From Mycobacterium conspicuum (lineage in GTDB: Bacteria > Actinomycetota > Actinomycetes > Mycobacteriales > Mycobacteriaceae), in the NCBI RefSeq assembly GCF_010730195.1, contig NZ_AP022613.1, positions 1,736,001-1,800,000 on the forward strand: a DNA stretch of 64,000 bases, read 5' to 3'. A model generated the notes under the pieces. It was not told the origin of the DNA. It did no database searches and saw nothing but the letters and a program-made list of their open reading frames with translations. A program made the translations under genes and the position numbers. Positions 1 through 6,839 of this stretch are shown one piece after another (positions within the stretch are counted from its first letter, which is position 1; each line of letters opens with the position of its first letter).

Positions 1-747
1 CTGGGCAGCCAGCGCGAGTACCGGCCGTACCCGTACGTCGTCGCGATCGTCGACGAGCTGGCCGACTTGATGATGACCGCGCCGCGTGACGTCGAGGACG
101 CCATCGTGCGGATCACCCAGAAGGCCCGCGCCGCCGGCATCCACCTGGTGCTGGCCACCCAGCGCCCGTCGGTCGACGTCGTCACGGGCCTGATCAAGAC
201 GAACGTGCCGTCGCGGCTGGCGTTCGCCACGTCGTCGCTGACCGACAGCCGCGTGATCCTGGACCAGGCCGGCGCCGAGAAGCTGATCGGCATGGGCGAC
301 GCGCTGTTTTTGCCGATGGGCGCCAACAAGACCGTCCGACTGCAGGGGGCGTTCATCACCGACGACGAGATCCACGCCGTCGTGGCCGCCTGCAAGGAGC
401 AGGCCGAACCGGAATACACCGAGGGCGTCACCACCGCCAAGCCCACCGCCGAGCGCACAGACGTCGACCCCGACATCGGCGACGACATGGACGTCTTCCT
501 GCAGGCCGTCGAGTTGGTGGTGTCCAGCCAGTTCGGCTCCACCTCGATGCTGCAGCGCAAGCTGCGGGTCGGCTTCGCCAAGGCGGGCCGGCTGATGGAC
601 CTGATGGAGACCCGCGGCATCGTCGGGCCGTCCGAGGGGTCCAAGGCGCGCGAGGTGCTGATCAAGCCCGACGAGCTGGCCGGGACGCTGGCGTTGATCC
701 GCGGCGGCACCGACGCCAACGGTTCCGAGGGCGAACCCGACTTCTGA
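1..747 (+). CDS. ftsK: DNA translocase FtsK, C-terminal part (cut by window edge)
   Basis: Open from the first base in frame 1; about 248 residues remain. FtsK is a membrane-anchored ATPase that pumps chromosome DNA through the closing septum and aids dimer resolution. The piece begins just before the Walker B region (VVAIVDELADLMM, about residues 13-25). It continues through the RecA-like motor core (ATQRPSVDVVTG) and ends with a winged-helix gamma domain (about 160-235, SSQFGSTSMLQRKLRVGF) that reads polar KOPS-type DNA motifs. The N-terminal membrane segments and Walker A lie outside the window. The stop is followed at once by a 62-bp inverted repeat and the convergent argA gene. Confidence 0.96.
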   Translation: MGSQREYRPYPYVVAIVDELADLMMTAPRDVEDAIVRITQKARAAGIHLVLATQRPSVDVVTGLIKTNVPSRLAFATSSLTDSRVILDQAGAEKLIGMGDALFLPMGANKTVRLQGAFITDDEIHAVVAACKEQAEPEYTEGVTTAKPTAERTDVDPDIGDDMDVFLQAVELVVSSQFGSTSMLQRKLRVGFAKAGRLMDLMETRGIVGPSEGSKAREVLIKPDELAGTLALIRGGTDANGSEGEPDF

Positions 748-809
748 CGCCGAGCGTGAACGTATGGCGAGAATCTGGCCAAAATATCGCCCTCAGTTCA
801 CGCTCGGCG
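748..809. repeat. Long inverted repeat between convergent ftsK and argA
   Basis: Two perfect 14-base arms, CGCCGAGCGTGAAC (748-761) and GTTCACGCTCGGCG (796-809), flank a 34-base spacer that itself contains GGCGA/TCGCC. The element exactly fills the gap between the two stop codons. It could act as a bidirectional terminator or be one copy of a dispersed intergenic palindrome; I cannot tell which from one window. Confidence 0.7.
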
Positions 810-811
810 CG

Positions 812-1327
812 CTACAGCACCAGCAGCATCCGGGTGTTGCCCAGGATGTTCGGCTTGACGTAGCTCAGGTCGAGGAACTCGGCGACGCCGATGTCATAGG
901 ACCGGCACATCTCGTCGAACACCTCGGCGGTGACCGGTGTGCCCTCGATTTCGGTGAAGCCGTGCTTGCCGAAGAACTCCGTCTCGAACGTCAGCACGAA
1001 TATCCGCCCGAGTTGCAGCTCGCGGGCGACGTCGAGCAGGCAGGTGACGATCGCGTGCCCGATGCCGTGGCCGGTCACCGACGGATCGACGGCGACGGTA
1101 CGGATCTCACCGAGGTCGGACCAGAACACGTGCAGTGCGCCGCAACCCACCACTCGACCCTCGAGTTCGGCAACCCAGAATTCCTGGACGGCCTCGTACA
1201 GGGTCACCAGGTTCTTTTCCAGCAGGATCTTTCCGGCGTACGTGTCGACGAGGCGTTTGATCGCGGGCACATCGGAGGTTCGCGCGCGACGGACCACCGG
1301 CCGGTTCTCTCGCGGACTTTGGGTCAC
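812..1327 (-). CDS. argA: GNAT-family N-acetyltransferase, L-glutamate N-acetyltransferase ArgA
   Basis: Equivalent of Rv2747, a stand-alone GNAT enzyme that acetylates L-glutamate (and glutamine) in the first step of arginine synthesis. The 171-residue product shows the acetyl-CoA loop as VTGHGIGHAIV (about residues 80-90) after the beta strand GEIRTVAVDP. The C-terminal half (FVLTFETEFFGKHGFTEI) is typical of the family. A GTG at 1345 would add six residues; I chose GTG 1327 because the length then agrees with the 174-residue M. tuberculosis protein apart from a 3-residue internal gap. No clear ribosome site precedes either start. Convergent with ftsK, divergent from pgsA3. Confidence 0.9.
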   Translation of the reverse strand: MTQSPRENRPVVRRARTSDVPAIKRLVDTYAGKILLEKNLVTLYEAVQEFWVAELEGRVVGCGALHVFWSDLGEIRTVAVDPSVTGHGIGHAIVTCLLDVARELQLGRIFVLTFETEFFGKHGFTEIEGTPVTAEVFDEMCRSYDIGVAEFLDLSYVKPNILGNTRMLLVL

Positions 1328-1383
1328 GGCTAACAGTATCGACACCAGCGACGGGTGAGCTGGTCAACCGCTATTCTGTTGCC

Positions 1384-2004
1384 GTGTCGGGGCAGCCGGA
1401 GACGGGTTCCACCTTTTCAGCACCAGGCCGCGCCTCAATCGCCAACTTTGCCAATGTGCTGACCGGCGTGCGGCTGGTGCTAATCCCGATTTTCCTGTGC
1501 GCCTTGTTCGTTGGGCATGGCCACGAGACGGTCGCGCGCATCGTCGCTTTCCTGATCTTCGCGGTCGCCTGCATCACCGACCGGTTCGACGGCCTGCTGG
1601 CCCGCAACTACGGCATGGCAACCGAATTCGGGGCCTTTGTCGATCCGATCGCCGACAAGGCCCTGATCGGGTCGGCGTTGATCGGCCTGTCGATGCTGGG
1701 GGACCTGCCGTGGTGGGTGACGGTGGTGATCATGGCCCGCGAGCTCGGGGTCACGCTGTTGCGCTTGATCGTGATCCGCCGCGGCGTCATCCCGGCCAGC
1801 TGGGGCGGCAAACTCAAGACGTTGGTCCAAGCGGTGGCTATCGGGCTGTTCGTCCTGCCCTGGGCCAACGAGCCGGGGGTGTTTCGGGTGGGGGCATCGG
1901 TGCTGATGGGCATCGCGATCGTGCTCACCGTGGTCACCGGTGTCGACTACGTGATCGGCGCGATCCGTGAGGTTCGCGCGGTGCCGGCGGAAAAGACCGA
2001 CTGA
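1384..2004 (+). CDS. pgsA3: CDP-alcohol phosphatidyltransferase, probable phosphatidylglycerophosphate synthase PgsA3
   Basis: Integral membrane enzyme that transfers a phosphatidyl group from CDP-diacylglycerol to glycerol-3-phosphate or a similar alcohol, feeding phosphatidylglycerol and cardiolipin synthesis. The full family signature D-x2-DG-x2-AR-x8-G-x3-D-x3-D is present as DRFDGLLAR ... G ... DPIAD, at about residues 66-91, with several hydrophobic segments around it. The 206-residue length is close to the 209 of M. tuberculosis Rv2746c. GTG start. It precedes the stress operon clgR-pspA-pspM. The exact head group is inferred from orthology. Confidence 0.9.
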   Translation: MSGQPETGSTFSAPGRASIANFANVLTGVRLVLIPIFLCALFVGHGHETVARIVAFLIFAVACITDRFDGLLARNYGMATEFGAFVDPIADKALIGSALIGLSMLGDLPWWVTVVIMARELGVTLLRLIVIRRGVIPASWGGKLKTLVQAVAIGLFVLPWANEPGVFRVGASVLMGIAIVLTVVTGVDYVIGAIREVRAVPAEKTD

Positions 2005-2009
2005 TCACG

Positions 2010-2036
2010 GGAACCAACGCAGGCGTCGGCGGCGTT
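2010..2036 (+). promoter_or_regulatory. Candidate SigE/SigH-type promoter of clgR
   Basis: GGAACC at 2010-2015 and CGTT at 2033-2036, with 17 bases between. This fits the GGAA(C)...CGTT pattern of mycobacterial extracytoplasmic sigma factors and lies 33 bases before the clgR start. SigE control of clgR is known in M. tuberculosis; use here is inferred. Confidence 0.6.
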
Positions 2037-2069
2037 CAGCTAGTAATACTGCTGGACGAAGGAGACTCG

Positions 2070-2402
2070 ATGGTGTCATTGGTGCGCGAAGTCGTTGGTG
2101 ACGTGCTGCGGCTGGTGCGGACTTCGCAGGGCCGGACGCTGCGCGAGGTGTCCGATTCGGCGAGGGTGAGCCTGGGGTATCTGTCCGAGGTGGAACGCGG
2201 TCGCAAGGAGCCGTCGAGTGAGCTGCTCAACGCGATCTGCGACGCGCTGCACGTTCCGTTGTCCGAGGTGCTGATCGGAGCGGGCGAGCGGATGGCGCGC
2301 GAGGAAAGCGGCGCCGGCAGCGCTCCTGCCCCGAGCGGTGCCACCATCGACGCCAGCACGAAGGTCGTCATTCCGCCGGTGGTGTCGTTGGCTGTGGCCT
2401 GA
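2070..2402 (+). CDS. clgR: Transcriptional activator ClgR (XRE-type helix-turn-helix)
   Basis: Small 110-residue regulator that activates clp protease genes and its own operon under envelope and protein stress. An XRE/Cro helix-turn-helix spans about residues 9-64 (TLREVSDSARVSLGYLSEVERG). The C-terminus ends in hydrophobic VSLAVA, the kind of tail that Clp proteases recognise in the family; that role is inferred. A strong ribosome site, GAAGGAG at 2058-2064, sits 5 bases before the ATG. First gene of clgR-pspA-pspM, behind a SigE-like promoter. Confidence 0.93.
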   Translation: MVSLVREVVGDVLRLVRTSQGRTLREVSDSARVSLGYLSEVERGRKEPSSELLNAICDALHVPLSEVLIGAGERMAREESGAGSAPAPSGATIDASTKVVIPPVVSLAVA

Positions 2403-2464
2403 AGTCGCGCCGAACCGATAAGTTGGGCCTAACCGGCACACAGAAACGAAGGCGGAGCGAACTC

Positions 2465-3280
2465 ATGGCCAATCCGTTCGTCAAGGCGTGGAAGTACCTG
2501 ATGGCGCTGTTCAACTCCAAGATTGACGAGCACGCCGACCCGAAAGTGCAGATCCAGCAGGCAATCGAGGAAGCGCAGCGCACCCATCAGGCGCTGAGCC
2601 GGCAGGCGGCGCAGGTGATCGGCAACCAGCGCCAACTCGAGATGCGCCTGAACCGGCAGCTGGCCGACATCGAGAAGCTGCAGGTCAACGTGCGCCAGGC
2701 GGTGACGCTGGCCGACCAGGCCACCGCCGCCGGGGATGCCGCCAAGGCCGCGGAATACAACAACGCCGCCGAGGCGTTCGCGGCCCAGCTGGTGACCGCC
2801 GAGCAGAGCGTCGAAGACCTCAAGTCGCTGCACGACCAGGCGCTGGGGGCGGCGGCCCAGGCCAAGAAGGCCGTCGAACGCAACGCCATGATTTTGGAGC
2901 AGAAGATCGCCGAGCGCACCAAGCTGCTCAGCCAGCTCGAACAGGCCAAGATGCAGGAGCAGGTGAGTGCGTCGCTGCGGTCGATGAGTGAGCTCGCCGC
3001 GCCGGGCAACACCCCGAACCTCGACGAGGTTCGCGAGAAGATCGAACGCCGCTACGCCAACGCGTTGGGTTCGGCCGAGCTCGCGCAGAGTTCGGTGCAG
3101 GGTCGCATGCTCGAGGTCGAGCAGGCCGGCATCGAGATGGCCGGGCATTCCCGGCTGGAGCAGATCCGCGCCTCGATGCGCGGCGAAGCGCTGCCGACGG
3201 GCGGGACGCCGGCCACGCCCGAAGCCGCACCGGCCACGGGAACCACCGGGCAGGTCGCCGAGAAGCCGTTCGGTGAGTAG
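2465..3280 (+). CDS. pspA: Phage-shock protein A homologue (35 kDa antigen)
   Basis: PspA/IM30-family protein (271 residues; 270 in M. tuberculosis Rv2744c) that coats and stabilises stressed inner membrane. It begins with the amphipathic helix ANPFVKAWKYLMALF, followed by long coiled coil from about residue 25 to 220 (ADPKVQIQQAIEEAQ, QAGDAAKAAEY), then a disordered Ala/Pro/Thr tail. The frame is open 14 codons upstream, but the ATG at 2465 matches the family N-terminus exactly. It lies 62 bases after clgR and 14 bases before pspM. Confidence 0.95.
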   Translation: MANPFVKAWKYLMALFNSKIDEHADPKVQIQQAIEEAQRTHQALSRQAAQVIGNQRQLEMRLNRQLADIEKLQVNVRQAVTLADQATAAGDAAKAAEYNNAAEAFAAQLVTAEQSVEDLKSLHDQALGAAAQAKKAVERNAMILEQKIAERTKLLSQLEQAKMQEQVSASLRSMSELAAPGNTPNLDEVREKIERRYANALGSAELAQSSVQGRMLEVEQAGIEMAGHSRLEQIRASMRGEALPTGGTPATPEAAPATGTTGQVAEKPFGE

Positions 3281-3294
3281 CGGGACGATCCGAC

Positions 3295-4098
3295 ATGGCG
3301 GTGGGGGCTAGCCAACGCAGGTCCTGGAGCGCGCTGCTGCAGCGCGGATTGGACAGCGCCGCCGACCTTTCCGAGTTGGTCGCCGCAAAGATCAGCGCCG
3401 CGGCGGATCCGCGGGCGCGGCTGCTGCGCCGCCGTCGCCGCGCGCTGCGGTGGGGCCTGATATTCGCAGCCGGGTGCGTGTTCTGGGCCGTGGTGACCGT
3501 GGCGTTGGCGGCCTGGGGGTGGTTCACGCTGCTGCTGCAGATCACCGGCTTCATCGCGGCCGCGGAGGCGATCCCGGCGACGTTGTTGTTGCTGCGCTAC
3601 CGCTGGTTGCGCTCGGAGCCGCTGCCGGCTCCGGGCTTCAGGGCACGACGTTTGCCCCCACCCGGTTCGGCCGCGCGGCCCGCGATGTCGGCACTGGGCG
3701 CCTCCGAGCGCGGATTCTTCTCACTGCTGGGCGTGATCGAACGCGGCGGCATGCTGCCGCCCGACGAAATCCGCGACGTGACCGCGGCCGCCAACCGAAC
3801 CTCGGCCGCGATGTCGGCCACCGCCGCCGAGGTGGTGTCGATGGAACGGGCCGCGCACGTCTCGGATGCGTCGCGGTCCTATCTGGCGCCGACCATCGAC
3901 GCGTTCACCGCGCAGTTGAACGCCGGTGTGCGTCAGTACGACGAAATGGTCACCGCCGCAGCGCAATTGGTCTCGTCAGCGAACGGCGATACCTCGGCAG
4001 TCCCGCAGCGGTACCGTGCCGAGCTGGTCGAGGCGACCGACCGGCTGCTGGGCTGGGCGCAGGCGTTCGACGAACTCGGCGGCTTGCCCCGGCGCTAG
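3295..4098 (+). CDS. pspM: PspA-associated membrane protein PspM (Rv2743c-like)
   Basis: 267-residue membrane protein of the mycobacterial Psp system; in M. tuberculosis it binds PspA at the membrane. Two adjacent hydrophobic segments (about residues 52-75 and 80-100) follow a basic stretch, LLRRRRRALRW. The rest is a soluble, mostly helical domain rich in Ala. In M. tuberculosis pspN follows; here the gene instead meets ephG tail to tail, sharing the four bases CTAG (4095-4098), so the pspN position is empty. Confidence 0.87.
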   Translation: MAVGASQRRSWSALLQRGLDSAADLSELVAAKISAAADPRARLLRRRRRALRWGLIFAAGCVFWAVVTVALAAWGWFTLLLQITGFIAAAEAIPATLLLLRYRWLRSEPLPAPGFRARRLPPPGSAARPAMSALGASERGFFSLLGVIERGGMLPPDEIRDVTAAANRTSAAMSATAAEVVSMERAAHVSDASRSYLAPTIDAFTAQLNAGVRQYDEMVTAAAQLVSSANGDTSAVPQRYRAELVEATDRLLGWAQAFDELGGLPRR

Positions 4099-4535
4099 AA
4101 GCTGGCTTTCAGCGACGGGATCACCAGCCCGACCAATCCGCGCACGGTCGCCTTAACCATGTCGAACATGTCGAAGTAGTCCCGCCACAACGTGATTCGG
4201 CCGTCGTGCACCTCGAACACGCCGCACACCCAGAACTGCAGCCGCAGCGGTCCGATGATCAGCGCGTCGCTGCGTTCGGTGAGCACCGCCGCGCCGTCGG
4301 CCGCGATGCGGTGGATCTTCACCTGGAAGCCGCCGCGGCCCTCCATCCGGCGAAACAGATTCATCGTCCTGCGGCGGCCGTGGATCGTCGGCAGCCCGAC
4401 GTTCTCGTACACGAGGTTGTCATCCAGCGCCGCGTCCGCAGCGTCGAGGTCTTCGTCCTGCAGGGCGTGCAGGAAACCCTCGACAATCCGGATGTTCTCC
4501 GCGGTTTCGGGTGAGGTCTGGGTTAGCTCGGTCAT
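4095..4535 (-). CDS. ephG: Limonene-1,2-epoxide hydrolase-like protein EphG
   Basis: 146-residue SnoaL/NTF2-fold protein equivalent to Rv2740, an epoxide hydrolase able to act on lipid or sterol epoxides. The LEH Asp-Arg-Asp catalytic set is visible: R and D in LTERSDALI and D in LWRDYFD. The frame stays open far upstream, but only the ATG at 4535 gives the family N-terminus (TELTQTSPETAENIR). It overlaps pspM by four bases at the stop codons and is divergent from the glycosyltransferase gene 43 bases away. Confidence 0.9.
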   Translation of the reverse strand: MTELTQTSPETAENIRIVEGFLHALQDEDLDAADAALDDNLVYENVGLPTIHGRRRTMNLFRRMEGRGGFQVKIHRIAADGAAVLTERSDALIIGPLRLQFWVCGVFEVHDGRITLWRDYFDMFDMVKATVRGLVGLVIPSLKASF

Positions 4536-4578
4536 GGTCGCCAGCGTACGGCGCGACGGCTGTGGCATGGTAGGGCCG

Positions 4579-5745
4579 ATGCGCGTCGCCGTCGTCGCCG
4601 GGCCGGATCCCGGGCACTCGTTCCCCGCGATCGCGCTGTGCCAACGTTTTCGCGAAGCGGGCGACACGCCCACCCTGTTCACCGGGGTGGAATGGATCGA
4701 CGCCGCCCGCGCCGCCGGGGTCGACACCGTCGAGTTGGACGGGCTTGCCGCGCTGGACGACGACGTCGACGCGGGCGCCAGGATCCACCGCCGGGCGGCG
4801 CGGATGGCGGTGCTCAACGTGCCCGCACTGCGGGACCTGGCGCCGGATCTGGTGGTGTCCGACGTCATCACCGCCGGCGGAGGCATGGCCGCCGAGCTGC
4901 TCGGGATCCCGTGGGTCGAGCTCAGCCCGCATCCGTTGTATCTCCCGTCGAAGGGGCTGCCGCCGATCGGCAGCGGCCTGGCCCCGGGCAGCGGCGTGCG
5001 GGGGCGGCTGCGCGACGCCGTGATGCGGGCCATGACCGGGCGGTCGTTGCGGGCCGGCATCAAGCAGCGCGCGGCCGCCCGGCTCGAAATCGGGCTGCCC
5101 GCCGTCGATCCCGGCCCGCTGCGGCGGCTGATCGCCACGCTGCCGGCCCTGGAAGTGCCGCGCCCGGATTGGCCGGACGAGGCCGTCGTGGTGGGCCCGT
5201 TGCACTTCGAGCCGACCGACCGGGTGTTGACGATCCCGCCCGGGTCGGGTCCGGTGGTGGTGGTCGCGCCGTCGACGGCCTTGACCGGCACGACCGGATT
5301 GGCGGAGGTCGCGCTGGAATGCCTGACGCCGGGGGAGACGCTGCCGTCGGGATCCCGCCTAGTGGTGTCGCGCCTGGACAGGGCGGACCTGCCGGTGCCG
5401 CCGTGGGCTGTGGTCGGGCTGGGACGCCAGGCCGAGCTCTTGACGCACGCCGATGTGGTGATCTGCGGCGGCGGTCACGGGATGGTGGCCAAGACGCTGC
5501 TGGCCGGGGTGCCGCTGGTGGTCGTTCCCGGCGGCGGGGATCAATGGGAGATGGCCAATCGGGTGGTGCGGCAGGGCAGTGCGCGACTGATCCGGCCGTT
5601 GACTGCCGACGCGCTGGTGGAGGCGGTCGGCGACGTGCTGTCGTCGCCGCGATACCGCGATGCCGCGCAGTCCGCGGCCGCCAGCATCGCCGAAGTGGCC
5701 GATCCGGTGACCGTGTGCCACGAAGCGCTGGCTTTGGCTGGCTAA
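4579..5745 (+). CDS. MGT-type glycosyltransferase (Rv2739c-like)
   Basis: 388 residues, the same length as Rv2739c. The N-terminal Rossmann domain opens with MRVAVVAGPDPGHSFPA. The C-terminal domain holds the nucleotide-sugar site typical of macrolide/UDP-glucuronosyl-type enzymes: HADVVICGGGHGMVAKTLLAG and PLVVVPGGGDQWEMANRV (about residues 290-328). It should transfer a sugar to a small lipophilic or secondary-metabolite acceptor; the acceptor is unknown. ATG 4579 was chosen because it begins the Rossmann strand directly. The DUF3046 gene follows after 10 bases. Confidence 0.86.
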   Translation: MRVAVVAGPDPGHSFPAIALCQRFREAGDTPTLFTGVEWIDAARAAGVDTVELDGLAALDDDVDAGARIHRRAARMAVLNVPALRDLAPDLVVSDVITAGGGMAAELLGIPWVELSPHPLYLPSKGLPPIGSGLAPGSGVRGRLRDAVMRAMTGRSLRAGIKQRAAARLEIGLPAVDPGPLRRLIATLPALEVPRPDWPDEAVVVGPLHFEPTDRVLTIPPGSGPVVVVAPSTALTGTTGLAEVALECLTPGETLPSGSRLVVSRLDRADLPVPPWAVVGLGRQAELLTHADVVICGGGHGMVAKTLLAGVPLVVVPGGGDQWEMANRVVRQGSARLIRPLTADALVEAVGDVLSSPRYRDAAQSAAASIAEVADPVTVCHEALALAG

Positions 5746-5755
5746 CTTTCTGGGT

Positions 5756-5962
5756 ATGTTGGCTGGCGTGCGGCTGACGGAGTTCAACGATCGGGTGGTC
5801 CTGCGATTCGGCACGGCCTATGGTGCGTCGGTGCTGGTCGACCACGTGCTGACCGGCTTCGACGGCCGGACCGCCGCGCAGGCGATCGAGGACGGCGTCG
5901 AGCCCCGCGACGTGTGGCGGGCGTTGTGCGTGGATTTCGACGTGCCGCGCGATCAGTGGTGA
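5756..5962 (+). CDS. DUF3046 small protein (Rv2738c-like)
   Basis: 68-residue conserved actinobacterial protein without assigned function. The conserved core is LTEF ... FG ... DHVL ... G ... A...G..PR.VW...C.DFDVP, covering most of its length. It sits close to recA in this window, as DUF3046 genes do in M. tuberculosis. GTG at 5768 (VRLTEF) is an alternative start four codons in, and neither start has a good ribosome site. Probably co-transcribed with the upstream glycosyltransferase. Confidence 0.8.
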   Translation: MLAGVRLTEFNDRVVLRFGTAYGASVLVDHVLTGFDGRTAAQAIEDGVEPRDVWRALCVDFDVPRDQW

Positions 5963-5983
5963 TCTGATCGGGGCCCCGGTGCA

Positions 5984-6041
5984 TCGAGACTGCGTCCAGC
6001 GCGTAATTTCATGCAAAATCACGCTCTCACCGCAGTTTCGA
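5984..6041. repeat. Nested inverted repeat between convergent DUF3046 and FhuF genes
   Basis: Outer arms TCGAGACTGCG (5984-5994) and CGCAGTTTCGA (6031-6041) pair over 11 bases with one G-T. Inside, GCGTAATTT (6001-6009) faces AAAATCACGC (6015-6024) with one mismatch. It fills most of the 83-base gap between two convergent genes. Terminator or dispersed palindrome; not resolved. Confidence 0.65.
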
Positions 6042-6045
6042 CGCG

Positions 6046-6687
6046 TCACAGCGGGCAGTCGCCGCATTTGCCCGCATCGGGGATGCGGTAGAAGAGGCAG
6101 CAGCTGCGGCGCCGGAAGGTCAGTTCGCCGGTGATCACGCCGGACCCGGCCAGTCTGCCGGTGTCCAGCAGCGCGTGAGTGACCTCGACGATCGACTGGC
6201 GCAGGTCCGGTCGCACCGCAAGCAGCGCTTGCGCGGCTCCGACGAGCGCGGACGCGATGTTGCCGGACAGCAGTCCGGTCGCCAGCTTGACTCGCAGGCC
6301 CGCCTCCAGCGGTTCCATGTGTTGTTGCACGACGACGCGGTACAGCAGCTCCGGAGAGGGCGCCGCGCGCTCACCGGCGGGCTCGGGCAGTCGCAGCGCG
6401 CTCCCGTCGTCGGCGCGCTGCAGCGTGGTCAGGTCGGGCAGGGCGCCGTGGCCCAACGCGCAGGCCAGCACGGGCGACCACAGCCGGGCGGCGTGGCCGA
6501 GATGCACCAAAGAGGCGGCGATCCGCGGGGTGGTGCGGTAACGCGTGGCGGTGGCGTCGATTAAATCCGCGAAGCCGTCGGCGTAGCACTGGCTGAGCGG
6601 GCGCCAGCCCGCTTCGGGTCCGCCGAGGGTCAGCGCGAAAAACCCGCCGTAGGCGGAGATTGCGGACAGCTCCGCCGAGATGTTCAC
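6046..6687 (-). CDS. FhuF-like (2Fe-2S) ferric iron reductase
   Basis: 213-residue protein ending in the FhuF [2Fe-2S] signature C-C-x10-C-x2-C (Cys196, Cys197, Cys208, Cys211 of this product). Family members reduce ferric siderophore complexes in the cytoplasm to release iron. The body is Ala/Leu-rich and helical. I recall that M. tuberculosis has only a short cysteine-rich remnant (Rv2737A) beside recA; here the gene is complete. GTG start at 6687; the divergent recA promoter region begins at once upstream. A co-substrate siderophore cannot be named from the sequence. Confidence 0.78.
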   Translation of the reverse strand: MNISAELSAISAYGGFFALTLGGPEAGWRPLSQCYADGFADLIDATATRYRTTPRIAASLVHLGHAARLWSPVLACALGHGALPDLTTLQRADDGSALRLPEPAGERAAPSPELLYRVVVQQHMEPLEAGLRVKLATGLLSGNIASALVGAAQALLAVRPDLRQSIVEVTHALLDTGRLAGSGVITGELTFRRRSCCLFYRIPDAGKCGDCPL

Positions 6688-6718
6688 GCGTCACACGGTA
6701 CGGCGTGTCGAACTTGAA

Positions 6719-6734
6719 TCGAACAGGCGTTCGG
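6719..6734. promoter_or_regulatory. LexA (SOS) box of recA
   Basis: TCGAACAGGCGTTCGG matches the mycobacterial LexA consensus TCGAAC-N4-GTTCGA at 11 of 12 positions. A TAGTGT -10-like hexamer follows at 6736-6741, so LexA would block this promoter. An extra half site, TCGAAC, lies at 6708-6713. Confidence 0.85.
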
Positions 6735-6752
6735 ATAGTGTGGTGAACGGAC

Positions 6753-6775
6753 TTGTCGGTGGGCCTCTCTAGTGT
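6753..6775 (+). promoter_or_regulatory. RecA/LexA-independent DNA-damage (PafBC-type) promoter of recA
   Basis: TTGTCGGTG (6753-6761), an 8-base spacer, then TAGTGT (6770-6775). This fits the RecA-NDp pattern tTGTCRgtg-N8-TAnnnT read by PafBC. It lies about 65 bases before the recA start, downstream of the LexA-controlled promoter. Confidence 0.8.
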
Positions 6776-6839
6776 CACGGCCAACCGACCGACGGAATCA
6801 ATCGAAGGTCATTCGAACACCGACTACAGGAGAAGCAAC

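Noticed and set aside
4192..4578. N-terminal extension of the glycosyltransferase frame
   Set aside because: It is antisense to ephG and not conserved; the Rossmann start lies at 4579.
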